Translations under genes and position numbers: made by a program
Notes under the pieces: generated by a model
Database searches by the model: none
Told to the model about the DNA's origin: nothing
The model's input: the letters and a program-made list of their open reading frames with translations, nothing else
DNA from: Isoetes taiwanensis
Lineage: Eukaryota; Streptophyta; Lycopodiopsida; Isoetales; Isoetaceae
Direction of reading: 5' to 3'
Assembly (NCBI GenBank): GCA_021234155.1
Contig: JAJEKV010000011.1
Coordinates: 12,193,255 to 12,257,254, forward strand
DNA: 64,000 bases
Shown here: positions 23,701 through 32,829 of the stretch, piece after piece
How the letters are laid out: the number at the start of each line of letters is the position of its first letter
How positions within the stretch are numbered: the stretch's first letter is position 1

Positions 23701-23975
23701 CTTGAGTCCCCAAATTGGATTCTAAGCACCCTTTAGGCAGCCAGAGACCCCTTAAACTTGGGCACCCCCAAAACCCCCAAACCCCCAAAAGGTGCTCTGC
23801 CCGCCTTCTTGAGTCCCCAAATTGGATTCTAAGCACCCTTTAGGCAGCCAGAGACCCCTCAAACTTTGGCACCCCCAAAACCCCCAAACCCCCAAAAGGT
23901 GCTCTGCCCGCCTTTTTGAGTCCCCAAATTGGATTCTAAGCACTCTTTAAGCAGCCAGAGACCCCTCAAACTTTG
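23701..23975 (+). repeat. 107-bp tandem monomers at the LINE 5' end
   Basis: Copies start at 23701, 23808 and 23915. The third is cut at about 23975, where the LINE body begins. Each contains gagtccccaaattggattct and a C-rich segment with AACCCCCAAA-type runs. Position and 5' incompleteness fit a monomer-type LINE promoter/5' UTR. Confidence 0.85.
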
Positions 23976-25590
23976 AGAGTCATGGCCACAGAAGATGGGC
24001 CAGCCTGGGAAACCCAAGGCGAGGGGCCGCCGCACAAACGGTCCCGATCAGCCATCATGGACAGGGGAGAGTCATCCTCCATGAAGAAGGAGGCTCGGGC
24101 TAAGGCTAAGGCCCCCTCAGCGAGGCCAGCCCGGCCGGAAGGGATTGATTGCTCAGACCACATAGGAACTCCTGCCGGGCGGAAATTGGAGCCATGTCGA
24201 GCGAGAGTGGAGGCTAACAAAGCTCGTGATTGAGGCTAACAAAGGTCTCCGGGCCGGCTGGCATGACAGTGGAGATGGAGTCCTCGGCATCCCATGTGCT
24301 CAAAAGGCAAATGGTGGTCGAGAAGAACCGCATCACAGGTCTGGAGACCAGCACGCTGCATGTGGAAGATGGCCTTGGCCCGGCACGCCGGCTGAATGTG
24401 CCGTGCAAAGAGGTCGCCGATATGGCGCGGCCCCAGACTGGGATGTTCATCACTCACGGACACCATGACACAGAGAGGGAGCGCGCAATGCAGGAGAGAG
24501 ACGATGGTCACGGTGTCGGCTTCACCGGGTGGAGGCAGCCACCATCATGGCATCGGAAGCCAGGGGGCTTCTGCGGGCGGCCGGACACATCTTCGGGATC
24601 TTGCCAGTAAGATCAAAGCGGCAAGCTCCTCGCCCCTCGCGGTGTCGGGATCGAGCACTCTCGCTACTGCTGAGCACGGGCTCCGGGGGTTGCGCGCAAC
24701 CATCAATAGATGCGAGCCGGGGTCTCCCGCCGAGGTTCATAATCACCGCAGCCAGATCGCAGTGAGGGAGATGGCCAAAAGCGCCAGCAGCCACGCAAGA
24801 GCCGCTTTCAGTCGGTGAACGCTGCTCGGGGCCGCTACCCGCCCACAGCCTCCACAGCCCGGCGGCCAGGCCCCTTGACCGCCGCCTCGCCTCCAACCAC
24901 TCACGCCATCCCGGCCACCACCACCACCCCCAAAGACGGGACCCGCCCTCGCCCACCTTTGACCCCCAGCAGGCCCTTGAGAACTCCGTGAGCTGGCGGA
25001 GAGGCCACAATCGGTAGTTCGAGGCATGCCGAACGGCCCGGGGGAGAGTCTGCCCACAACATCCGAACACACATTCTCGATGGGATGACATTCCCGGGCG
25101 TTCACATTTCGAGCAGCCCGTCATGGGGCTCGGCCGCCCAGCCGCGTGACCCGCATTGTCATATTCACGATTCGCGGATGCAGTGCGTGATGCCATATTG
25201 CGCCGAGGCCGGATGCTAAAGGGGACATCCCCAGATGTGGGACCGGGACCTCCCACCCGTGCAACATGAGGCACGCAGAGCGAGGAGCTTGTCGAGGTCG
25301 AGGCATTACGCCACCCAGTGCCGCGGGGATTGGTTCGGCGAGAATGCACATTTTCCGACACCACTACTGCTGCGGACCAGTAGCCCCAACCGCAAATACC
25401 GCACGTGGCCCCTCGCTTCTCCTACCACGGCCCCCTTCTCCCCGCTCCTACTCCTCCTGCTCCCTCACGACCCATGCCCTCTCAGCCACATCTCGCGCCT
25501 CCGGTCCATCTACTTCTCCTCGGCCTCTGCTTCCGTCCTCCCCCTCGTGGACTCGGTCATTGCATACCCATCCCTGGCGACAAATAGGAA

Positions 25591-28500
25591 TTGTGCCTCC
25601 GGGTGGTCTCATGGAATTGTCGAGGCTTCCCTTGGCAGAAGGGGGCGGGTCGAACTCCGTGGCGGCCGATATGGATCTCATCTTTCTCATGGAGACATGG
25701 GAGCATCTTTGGGCACAAAGCTACGACCGGGCCGGGTTACCAACATTTCTGGTCTTCAATACATGTACGGGGACGAGGGGTCATGGTGGAGTGGCTTGCT
25801 ACTACCGGACAACCTTGGCACATTCGGTTACCCTCCGTAGAAGGCAATGCATGACACAACCGGGTACTTGTGGGTTCGTGTGCATAATACCGATGGCAAC
25901 CCTCTTTTTACGGCGGCTGTTATTTCCCTCACACGAGAGCACCTTCTATCGCAGCCACCCCGATGCGGATAGGATGGACCCTTATGTCGATCTATATGAT
26001 GACATACAGCAGCACCAGCAGTTGGGTAGGGTCGTCCTTCTTGGAGACTTCAATGCACGGACAGGAGTAGAGCAGCCCATGCGACTTGACCCCCTCGCTG
26101 ACGATGTCCCAGCCTACTACCCTTGAAAAACAACGGCCACGAGCATCGGATGACCAGGCGGGTCACTCGCTTTGGCGACAGTTGCTCCTCCTATGTGGTA
26201 TTTTTGACTTGATAATTTGCAATGGCTCATCCGCGGGGGCCCGATTCTCCAAAGTGCACATGCATGGGACAATCAATGGGGAGGGTCTAGTGTGGTGGAC
26301 TATGTGCTCGTAGTTGCGCCAAGATATGCATCTCGTCCCGGCCGTTTCCGGGTGGGCCGCAGACGGGGGATGAGGAGGTCGACTCGGATCACCTCCCCAC
26401 TTTATTTGGACTTGGTTTGGCAAGCCGCGAAACCCCCACTATACCAGCCCCTCGCCCTCCTCGGTTGAGACTAGATTATGAGCGAGGCGGAGGACTACGC
26501 CGAGATGCTCATGGGCGCCCTCCCTGTAATTCGCGGACCTCCACACTAGAGCGTGAGATGGACCGGTGACTTCGCTATTACGGGATGCGGGCCGGACGGT
26601 GCTTTGAGACCCCCCTCCCCTGCGTCGCCGCTTCGGGGTCAGCAACATTCCCCGTAACCGATGGTTTGATGCGGAGTGTAAAGAACGCAAGCGGCAGCTC
26701 CCGCTACATTCTCGGATCCCGGTACCCGCTTGCGGCCACCACCGCGATCACCGATACGCCCATCACGGAAGGAGACAAAGGCGGTACCTTGCCGTGCATC
26801 GGGGGAGATGTTCGCCTGTTGGACACTCATCCTCGAACCTTTTGGCGCAGAGAGTGCTTCAAGGCCAGCCTAGCCTACTGGGGACATCACACCCGGCAAG
26901 GGGGAATAAAGATTTGCAGCAGGCGGCTCTATGACCCGCCAGGGGGCGCGTGCGCCCATACCCCCCACAGATGGCCCCCATTGGTTCTCCCGAGGAGGAT
27001 GTTGAGGAGGGCCCGCAACGGTGGCTAATGGGAAGGCGGTGACCTCGATGGTATGCGTGCCGAAGTTACTCAAATGGGCGGGGCATCCGCTCACTACCCC
27101 TGCTCAACGAGAGCATTGCAGAAGGTCTCCCCGACAATGGACCACAAGCGGGGTTGTTCCCATTCACAAGGCGGGTGACCCACACCGTCCGCCAATTACG
27201 GACGATCATGGTTAGCTTCTCAAGATTTGCCAAACCGTTGGTCGGCATTCTCGAAAGCAGCAGCTTGACCCGGCGAGGCGCCAGATGTCGCGAGCCCCCA
27301 CACATGCGGGCTTTAGACCACGCCACTCAACGATTGACCATATCTTTACACCGCGCGAGCGATTGAAGACAGCGAAATCATCGGCGGGACTTGTATTGTT
27401 GCTTTGTGGACTTCGCGAAGGCTTTTGATACGGTCCCCCTCGAAAAGCGTGGGCTAGATCTGCGTCAAGCTGGGGCTCCGCTGCCTGCGAGAATGCCATA
27501 TACGAGTTGTATGAGAGTTGTTTTGGCGGGGATCACGGCCGACGGGCCAAGCATTCACCCGTAGTATCGGTCCCGGCGGGGTTGCCCCTCTCGCCAACAC
27601 TTTTGGCCTCTACATTGATCAGTTAGAGCCCTGGCTTACTGACCATGGGGGGGATGGCATACAACTTTTGCACCGGGTCATCCGCCCGGCTCATCTATGC
27701 GGACGATGTTGGCCTCGGCGGCTTACACCCAAGCTATGCAGTCTCACCTGGATGCCCTAGACACATTTTGTCAGGCTACAGACATGCGCGTGAATCTGGC
27801 CAAGACCAGGGTGGTTCTCATATCCTCTTCACGTCACCCCATGCCTCCTGCACTCACATATCGGGGGCCGATCACGTGGGACGCCACGCCCACCTACAAG
27901 TATCTAGGGGTGGAGTTCCCCTCCCTCGCCTGGCTGGGAGGCATCTATCCGCTATGGGTGACAAGGCCGAAAGCTTTATGCCATGCAGAACAACAGTCAC
28001 CAGGCAGAGCTCTATGATTGGGGCCATCAGTCACATCTGTTCCGGGCACTGGTCGAGCCTGTCCTTCTGTACGGGGTCGAGGTTTGGGGCCCGGTCGTTT
28101 CTTTGGCGACATGGAATGACTTGGAGCAGGTGCAGAAGGCATTTTTGGCACGGGCACTTGGGGTGAAACCTTCGCCTCCCTATCGATTACGATGCGCAGA
28201 AATCGGATTCTTGCCGCTTCAGCGGGCAGCCCTTGATAGACACATCGTCTATTTTCAGAAAGTGGTTACTATGGGTGATGCTCGGCTCCCGCACCTGGCT
28301 TACACTGTGGCAATGAGTCCGCAGCGGCTTAGGGCCTGTTGGAGGGGTAAGAGAGATCAGTGGTTCGCCAGATGGAGCGTCGCGAGAACCAGATCGTCTG
28401 CAAGTCGACCACGGCGACCGTCGTGGCGGCTGCGGGGAGTACCTAGGCGCTTGTTTCCTTGGCAAGCTCACGGGACCCGGCGGCTCTAAGCAGGTCAAAA

Positions 28501-28916
28501 TGGCCCATTACAAGGAGCACATCAACCCGTGTTAGCGGGGCCCACAACTCTACCTGCGTTCCCGGCTGCCCACGAAAAGCGCGGACTCATTGCCTCCATT
28601 CGCCGCGAGTGCCCACCATCTTCGCATCGAGGCGGGCGGGTGGATTGGGGAGCCCGCCGGGGCGATTTCTGTCGGTCTTTGTCAAACGGGTGCCATTGAG
28701 GATGAGCCTCATACTTTCCAGAGTTGCCCAGCGTTCAGTCAGATCCAGGCCAGATACGCTCCCTTAGTACGGCCGGACTTGCCCTTACATTTGCTGATGA
28801 ACACACCGTCGATTACATGCCACAGGGTCGTACATTCAGAGGTCTTGGACTGCGAGATCACCTTTGCCCCTTTCGGCCGCTTTCGGCCGATTAGGCGCTG
28901 CGGGTGCGGTGCATGA
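25591..28916 (+). pseudogene. LINE ORF2 (endonuclease + reverse transcriptase) relic
   Basis: The endonuclease starts RVVSWNCRG, typical for ORF2 N-termini of APE LINEs. The RT fingers/palm are recognisable through DHIFT, VDFAKAFDTVPLEK, GLYIDQLEPWL and RLIYADDVGL, and the thumb-like segment through EPVLLYGVEVWGP and YRLRCAEIGFLPLQRAALD. These lie in different frames and need repeated frame switches. Neither the RT nor the endonuclease can be made whole from this copy. Confidence 0.88.
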
Positions 28917-29065
28917 TTGTATATATTTGGGTGTTTCTGCATTTTGTAAGTTAGTTTGTCAGCAGGCTGATTGCTGCCACGGTTTTTCCCTCGAAAACCC
29001 TTCGGGGCGGGGGTTTTTTAATCCGGGCAGTAATCCGCTTGCTGCGTTTTTGTATTGGGTCCCAT

Positions 29066-29079
29066 AGACCGATTGGTCT
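29066..29079 (+). other. LINE 3'-end hairpin
   Basis: AGACC-GATT-GGTCT is a 5-bp stem with a 4-nt loop, about 20 nt before the (TTCC)n tail. The same hairpin with its flanks recurs at 52897-52908 and 59390-59403 in short truncated insertions. It is a candidate recognition element for the LINE RT. Confidence 0.7.
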
Positions 29080-29098
29080 CCGTGGACGATAAAAGTAC

Positions 29099-29141
29099 CT
29101 TCCTTCCTTCCTTCCTTCCTTCCTTCCTTCCTTCCTTCCTT
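29099..29141 (+). repeat. (TTCC)n LINE tail
   Basis: About ten perfect TTCC repeats end the LINE. A shorter (TTCC)n tail occurs in the insertion at 59390-59449. Confidence 0.92.
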
Positions 29142-30180
29142 AAGCTTGCATACCTTAACATAACACTTTGCTTTGAATGGACAAGATTGTCCCCATTTCC
29201 ATCATAAACACGTTGGAGAGTATTAGCATTTTAAGCAATGACAATGCTTTGATGTTGACTGTAAATGTGACATCATATGTGGGGACTCATATTATTCTCC
29301 TATAAGGGAAGAAGGGTGTTGGTGGTGGAAGCTAACTTACATAAATAAATAAACAGAAGGCTGGTTGCTGTCACGGGGTCAGTATCGGGAGTACCATTTA
29401 GAGTTGAAGGATCACGTAACTTTGCTCTTGAAAATAGGAGTGGCCTCTTCATTCTGATATCTCACCAGATCATCAAGCCAGGGAAGAGGCCATGCAGCTC
29501 CTGATATGGAGCCTTTGGATCACAACAGTGTTTGTTCTCAGTGTCTCTTGCACAACCTGTGCCACAACGAATTACTACGACTGGAAGGTCGATACATTAT
29601 CTTATGATTCGATCGAGCCCACTATATTTTGGCACTTATATATCACCCGATTATGTTTTTTTTGTGTGTCAGATCGACTACATAACTGCCTCGTGTGACG
29701 TCCCCTACTTCTACGATGTTCCCATCGTATCAGAAGGCGAAGTTCATCCCCATGACAGCCGAACTGGTAGGGGCCATCCACCTGACGCCAGTCCCAAGAA
29801 CTGGGTCAATGAGGAAGAGTGGATGGGTCATTTGCCCCGTCTTCCTTCGGGATCGACCTAGCTGCGGAAGCGCGAATAAACATGAGCACATGACATCGAT
29901 ACATCAATAAAGTCACCTCGAAGGGTGAATACATCATAACATAACGTGCGTAACAACAAAAGGGAATCCTACCCAAGGCTCAGACTCATGGGGGTTCCAC
30001 TGACGGCTGGGTCTCCAGGAGTCAATGTAGACCGAATTCATGGCAAATGGATTGGGATGGCATGAGAACATGGTTGTTGGGTAGTCGCAGTGCGACCCTC
30101 CTGCCGCTAGACTCTCCTATTGGCCTGCAGGTCCAACACTACGTCAGTATACATTAATTATTTTAAAGTTGGTTGTTAGG
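29142..30180. other. Spacer with one signal-peptide-like ORF
   Basis: The frame at 29492-29698 (plus) starts MQLLIWSLWITTVFVLSVSC, a plausible secretion signal, followed by TTNYYDWKVD. That resembles the N-terminus of plant multicopper oxidases (laccase or ascorbate oxidase type) but is far too short to assign. It might be a first-exon relic. Nothing else is supported. Confidence 0.3.
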
Positions 30181-30207
30181 GACATAGTTACGAAACACGA
30201 CCGTTTC

Positions 30208-30224
30208 AGCCGTGGCCCACGGCT
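30208..30224 (+). other. 5' hairpin of candidate HUH element
   Basis: A perfect 7-bp stem with a 3-nt loop (agccgtg-gcc-cacggct), followed by a T9 run. Confidence 0.5.
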
Positions 30225-30635
30225 ACCACGTTTTTTTTTAACACTCCATGGCAAACACGGCAACGACCGTGGCTTTTGGCTTGATAATGTGTGCACGATC
30301 AACTTCCGTATATTTATAACTTAAGATTGTTAATTGTTTTTGTCTGTATTCGTAGCTAGAAAGGTAGAAAGCTGACGCTGGCAAGTGAGTTAGGGGAAGA
30401 ACCCGTATTCTGCTGTTGTCGAAGGTTGAATTGGGGATAGGAGTTCGCGTGCGGGCTGGACAGATGGTAAGCGGGCATGGGTTTGCCAATTCCGGTTGTT
30501 GCAGGTGGCGGGTTGAGAATGAACCTGATCTGCTGGAGGTGATTGGAAGTGGCTGGGTTGGGTTGGGTCGGCAACGCTTGCAAACATTATCAGGTGAGAC
30601 GGCTTACTATCTACCTCTTGTTTTCTTTCTGTGAT

Positions 30636-31700
30636 ATGTCATTGAGAAAGGCAGCTAGGAAGGTTAAGGGTGCGGCAGGGCAGGCTGGCATCCCGCCTGG
30701 AAGCCCACAGATTCCATGCCCAATTCCTGTAGGGCCTGCTAGTTCCATGCATGGTAGTGCCATGCCCGGCAGCTGCAGCTCTGGGCAGACCCAGCAACAG
30801 CCTCCCATGCCCAATTTGTTCTCCTCCTGGGGTGCTATTGATGTATCTGTGACTTTAGGATTGCCAGGACAGGATGTTCCCCTCAGCTTCTATGAGGCTT
30901 TGTCTTCTTTCTGCGACAGAAACTGCATAGCAGGGGCTGTTGCTCTCGTCAGCAGATCATCTGCACCTTCAGAGTGTGTTGAGAGGTCGGTTCAATTCTC
31001 CCAAAGCCATGAACGAAGCGATTAAGAGAGCCTTCAATTGGCCATCCAAGCCACCAGGGGTGATTTTGGTGTGTAAGGCATTGAAGAACACCAGACTTCA
31101 TTGCTTCGAAAGCATGGTCGGCTATTGTATGAAGGACATTGGCAAGGTACATTACTTGTGTCATCTCACAATGTCAGTGAGTCAATGATACAGAAGGGGA
31201 AGGATCTTTATCTGCGTTGGGGTGCTGGAGACACCAAGGGGCTCTGTGTTCTTGACAATCGAAACATCCTGAACAGGGTTGCACTTTTTGTTGCATATCA
31301 TGGTGGTCGCCGTGCCACTCCAAGCCTTACTTTCACCTTGGCTCGGATGATCAGGAGCGACAAGTTTACCTTGTCTAGTAGCTGGTTAATACCTTCTAAC
31401 ACAGCCCATGTGAATGAGCATAGAATCCGTGCTGCCTGGAGAATTCTCCTAAATCCCGCTCGTTGCATGCCTGCAGATATTTGGACAGTTTTATATGGGT
31501 TGCCAGCTGGGTATGTGCCAATTGAAAGGAATGGGCCTGGAAGGCGTAGATATTGGGATGATTCCATCCCTGCTGATGAGGCCGATGAGAACTTTGTTGA
31601 CTTATGTGATCCCACGCTTAGTCCAGAGGCTGGCATAGCTGAGGAGGGTGCTGATTATATTCCAGTTTACACAGGCGACCATAACATGGCCGTTGGCTAG
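30636..31700 (+). pseudogene. Rep-type HUH endonuclease, two frameshifts
   Basis: A protein of about 350 residues spread over three frames with switches near 30945 and 31160. The start MSLRKAARKVKGAA leads into a Gly/Pro/Gln-rich N-terminus. A predicted strand (CIAGAVAL) precedes HLHLQ (30958-30972), which fits the metal-binding His motif of HUH nucleases. Exactly 55 codons later in the same frame is YCMKD (31123-31137), which fits the catalytic Tyr motif YxxK(D) of single-tyrosine Rep proteins. The long conserved-looking C-terminal part (31167-31700) holds YHGGRRATPSLTF and LARMIRSDKFT and is not a Walker-type helicase. In such enzymes the Tyr nicks and joins single-stranded DNA. The family call rests on motif spacing only. 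This copy is inactive. Confidence 0.55.
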
Positions 31701-31766
31701 GAGTGGTAGCTGCTGTGAGATTGTACAGTTGTCTTTACGCTTTGTTTTTGTTTTTGCAGGTTAGAG

Positions 31767-32156
31767 ATGGAGGTTGATGCGGATGGCCAGGATGGTGGCG
31801 CTGACGTTGTGGTGCATATAGATCCGTCAGTCATTAGTTCCAGTGTGGATGCCTCTCATCCTGATAGCCGAGTTTATCCACCGGAATTGGAAGAAACATT
31901 TTCTGCTGAAGAGTTTATTAACCAGTTGGTTCAAGTTGGAGCTGAAATGCAGAGGATGGCAACCTCAATGCGGATCCTTAGGTGTCAGCTGCGCAGGTTT
32001 TACATGGCGATTGATGGAGCTTTGAATAGTGTTGCATGGAAGCGGTTAGGAATTGCGACGTCTGAACTCCATACTCTCCGATCGCATATGAGCCTTGCCA
32101 GGGCGCTCTTGTCACAAGAGATCCGGGCGCTAGATAATGTGATAAGGCAGGGCTGA
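31767..32156 (+). CDS. Second ORF of candidate HUH element, unknown function
   Basis: An intact 129-codon frame starting MEVDADGQDGGADVVVHIDP and ending VIRQG. The first third is acidic; the rest looks alpha-helical (for example FINQLVQVGAEMQRMATSM and LHTLRSHMSLARALL), so a coiled-coil or oligomerisation role is possible. It follows the endonuclease frame by 66 bp, and a perfect splice-acceptor-like sequence (tttttgtttttgcag|g) lies just before the ATG. It may therefore have been joined to the upstream frame by splicing. It stays open while its neighbour is broken. I do not recognise the family. Confidence 0.45.
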   Translation: MEVDADGQDGGADVVVHIDPSVISSSVDASHPDSRVYPPELEETFSAEEFINQLVQVGAEMQRMATSMRILRCQLRRFYMAIDGALNSVAWKRLGIATSELHTLRSHMSLARALLSQEIRALDNVIRQG

Positions 32157-32531
32157 TCTGGGGAACTGCGGAATTGAAGCTTGCTAGTGGTGTCTTTTGT
32201 GGATGTAGATATCTGTTGCTTTCTTGCCAAGAAACTTATGAGCTTGCTAGTGGTGTCTGTTGTCTTGTTGCTGGAGTTCATGTATAGGTGTTTGCTTCTT
32301 GTTTCATACTTTGTCGCTCATGGTTAGCCTTGTTGGGATCCTGCTTATGACAGGGCCGATGGTGTGGATGTGCATGTGGCACTTCTTTACTGTAACAAAT
32401 ATTTCTGTTGTGATAAAGTAATGGCGCTTGTTTACTGTAACAAATGTTTCTGTTGTCATAAATTAGTGTTCACACTGTAAGCATTTGATGCTTGCTGCCC
32501 ACGTGTATTTCTCTTTTAGACAATGGTTTGT

Positions 32532-32645
32532 GGGCATTTTGTGCCCCTATTTTATGGGGTCAATTTGACCCCTGGTTGACCGCGCACTTGCGGCCTGGAT
32601 TTCTCCAGGCGGCATATTCTGTGGAAGGTGCCGTCATTGGACGGC
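32532..32645 (+). other. Cluster of four hairpins, 3' end of candidate element
   Basis: Within 114 bp: gggca-ttttg-tgccc (32532-32546); ggggtcaa-t-ttgacccc (32556-32572); cctgga-tttc-tccagg (32594-32609); gccgtc-attg-gacggc (32630-32645). Two copies of aaaaaacgataataca follow (32647-32662 and 32666-32681). Such ends are common in HUH-type elements. The biological role here is inferred. Confidence 0.6.
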
Positions 32646-32829
32646 CAAAAAACGATAATACAAGGAAAAAACGATAATACACAACGAACCACGGGGTGGT
32701 TTGGGTTAGAAACACCGTGTTAGAACAACGGTCGTGGTATGCAAAATTTGCTGCAACTGTAACAAATTTTATTTCCAGAGAGCTGACTTTTGGCCCAGCC
32801 AGGGTATGCCCACTTTTTTTTTCCCAGAG

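Larger units (their letters stand above)
23976..29141 (+). mobile_element. GC-rich non-LTR retrotransposon (APE-type LINE), degenerate
   Basis: About 5.2 kb plus 5' monomers, markedly more GC-rich than its surroundings. A basic ORF1-like region (about 23985-24820) is followed by an AP-type endonuclease (SWNC 25609-25620; LGDFNARTG about 26040-26066) and a reverse transcriptase (VDFAKAFDTVP about 27405-27437; YADD 27696-27707). A C-terminal region with a Cys/His-type EDEPHTFQSCPAF segment (about 28698) comes next. A 3' UTR with a hairpin ends in a (TTCC)n tail instead of poly(A). Many frameshifts and stops make it inactive. The clade is not assigned. The 280-codon minus-strand frame at 24522-25364 is a GC-rich shadow. 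Confidence 0.9.
30181..32740 (+). mobile_element. Candidate HUH-endonuclease mobile element
   Basis: Proposed unit: a broken Rep-type HUH endonuclease gene (30636-31700), a second ORF (31767-32156) and a dense series of hairpins near the 3' end (32532-32645). A perfect hairpin agccgtg-gcc-cacggct (30208-30224) lies near the proposed 5' end. The 10-mer cacgaccgtt at about 30196 recurs inverted near 32728-32737. No helicase or capsid-like ORF was recognised, which differs from Helitrons and from most Rep-encoding viruses. Possible comparisons are Replitron-type HUH transposons or an endogenised Rep. Borders are estimates. No target duplication was found. Confidence 0.45.

Noticed and set aside
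24522-25364. 280-codon minus-strand frame, the longest single frame listed for its area
   Set aside because: It lies antisense to the GC-rich LINE, where few stops are expected, and has no domain. The plus strand carries the LINE motifs.
29492-29698. Multicopper oxidase or laccase first exon
   Set aside because: Only a signal-like start and YYDWKV resemble the family. No copper-binding motif follows, so it is mentioned only within the spacer entry.
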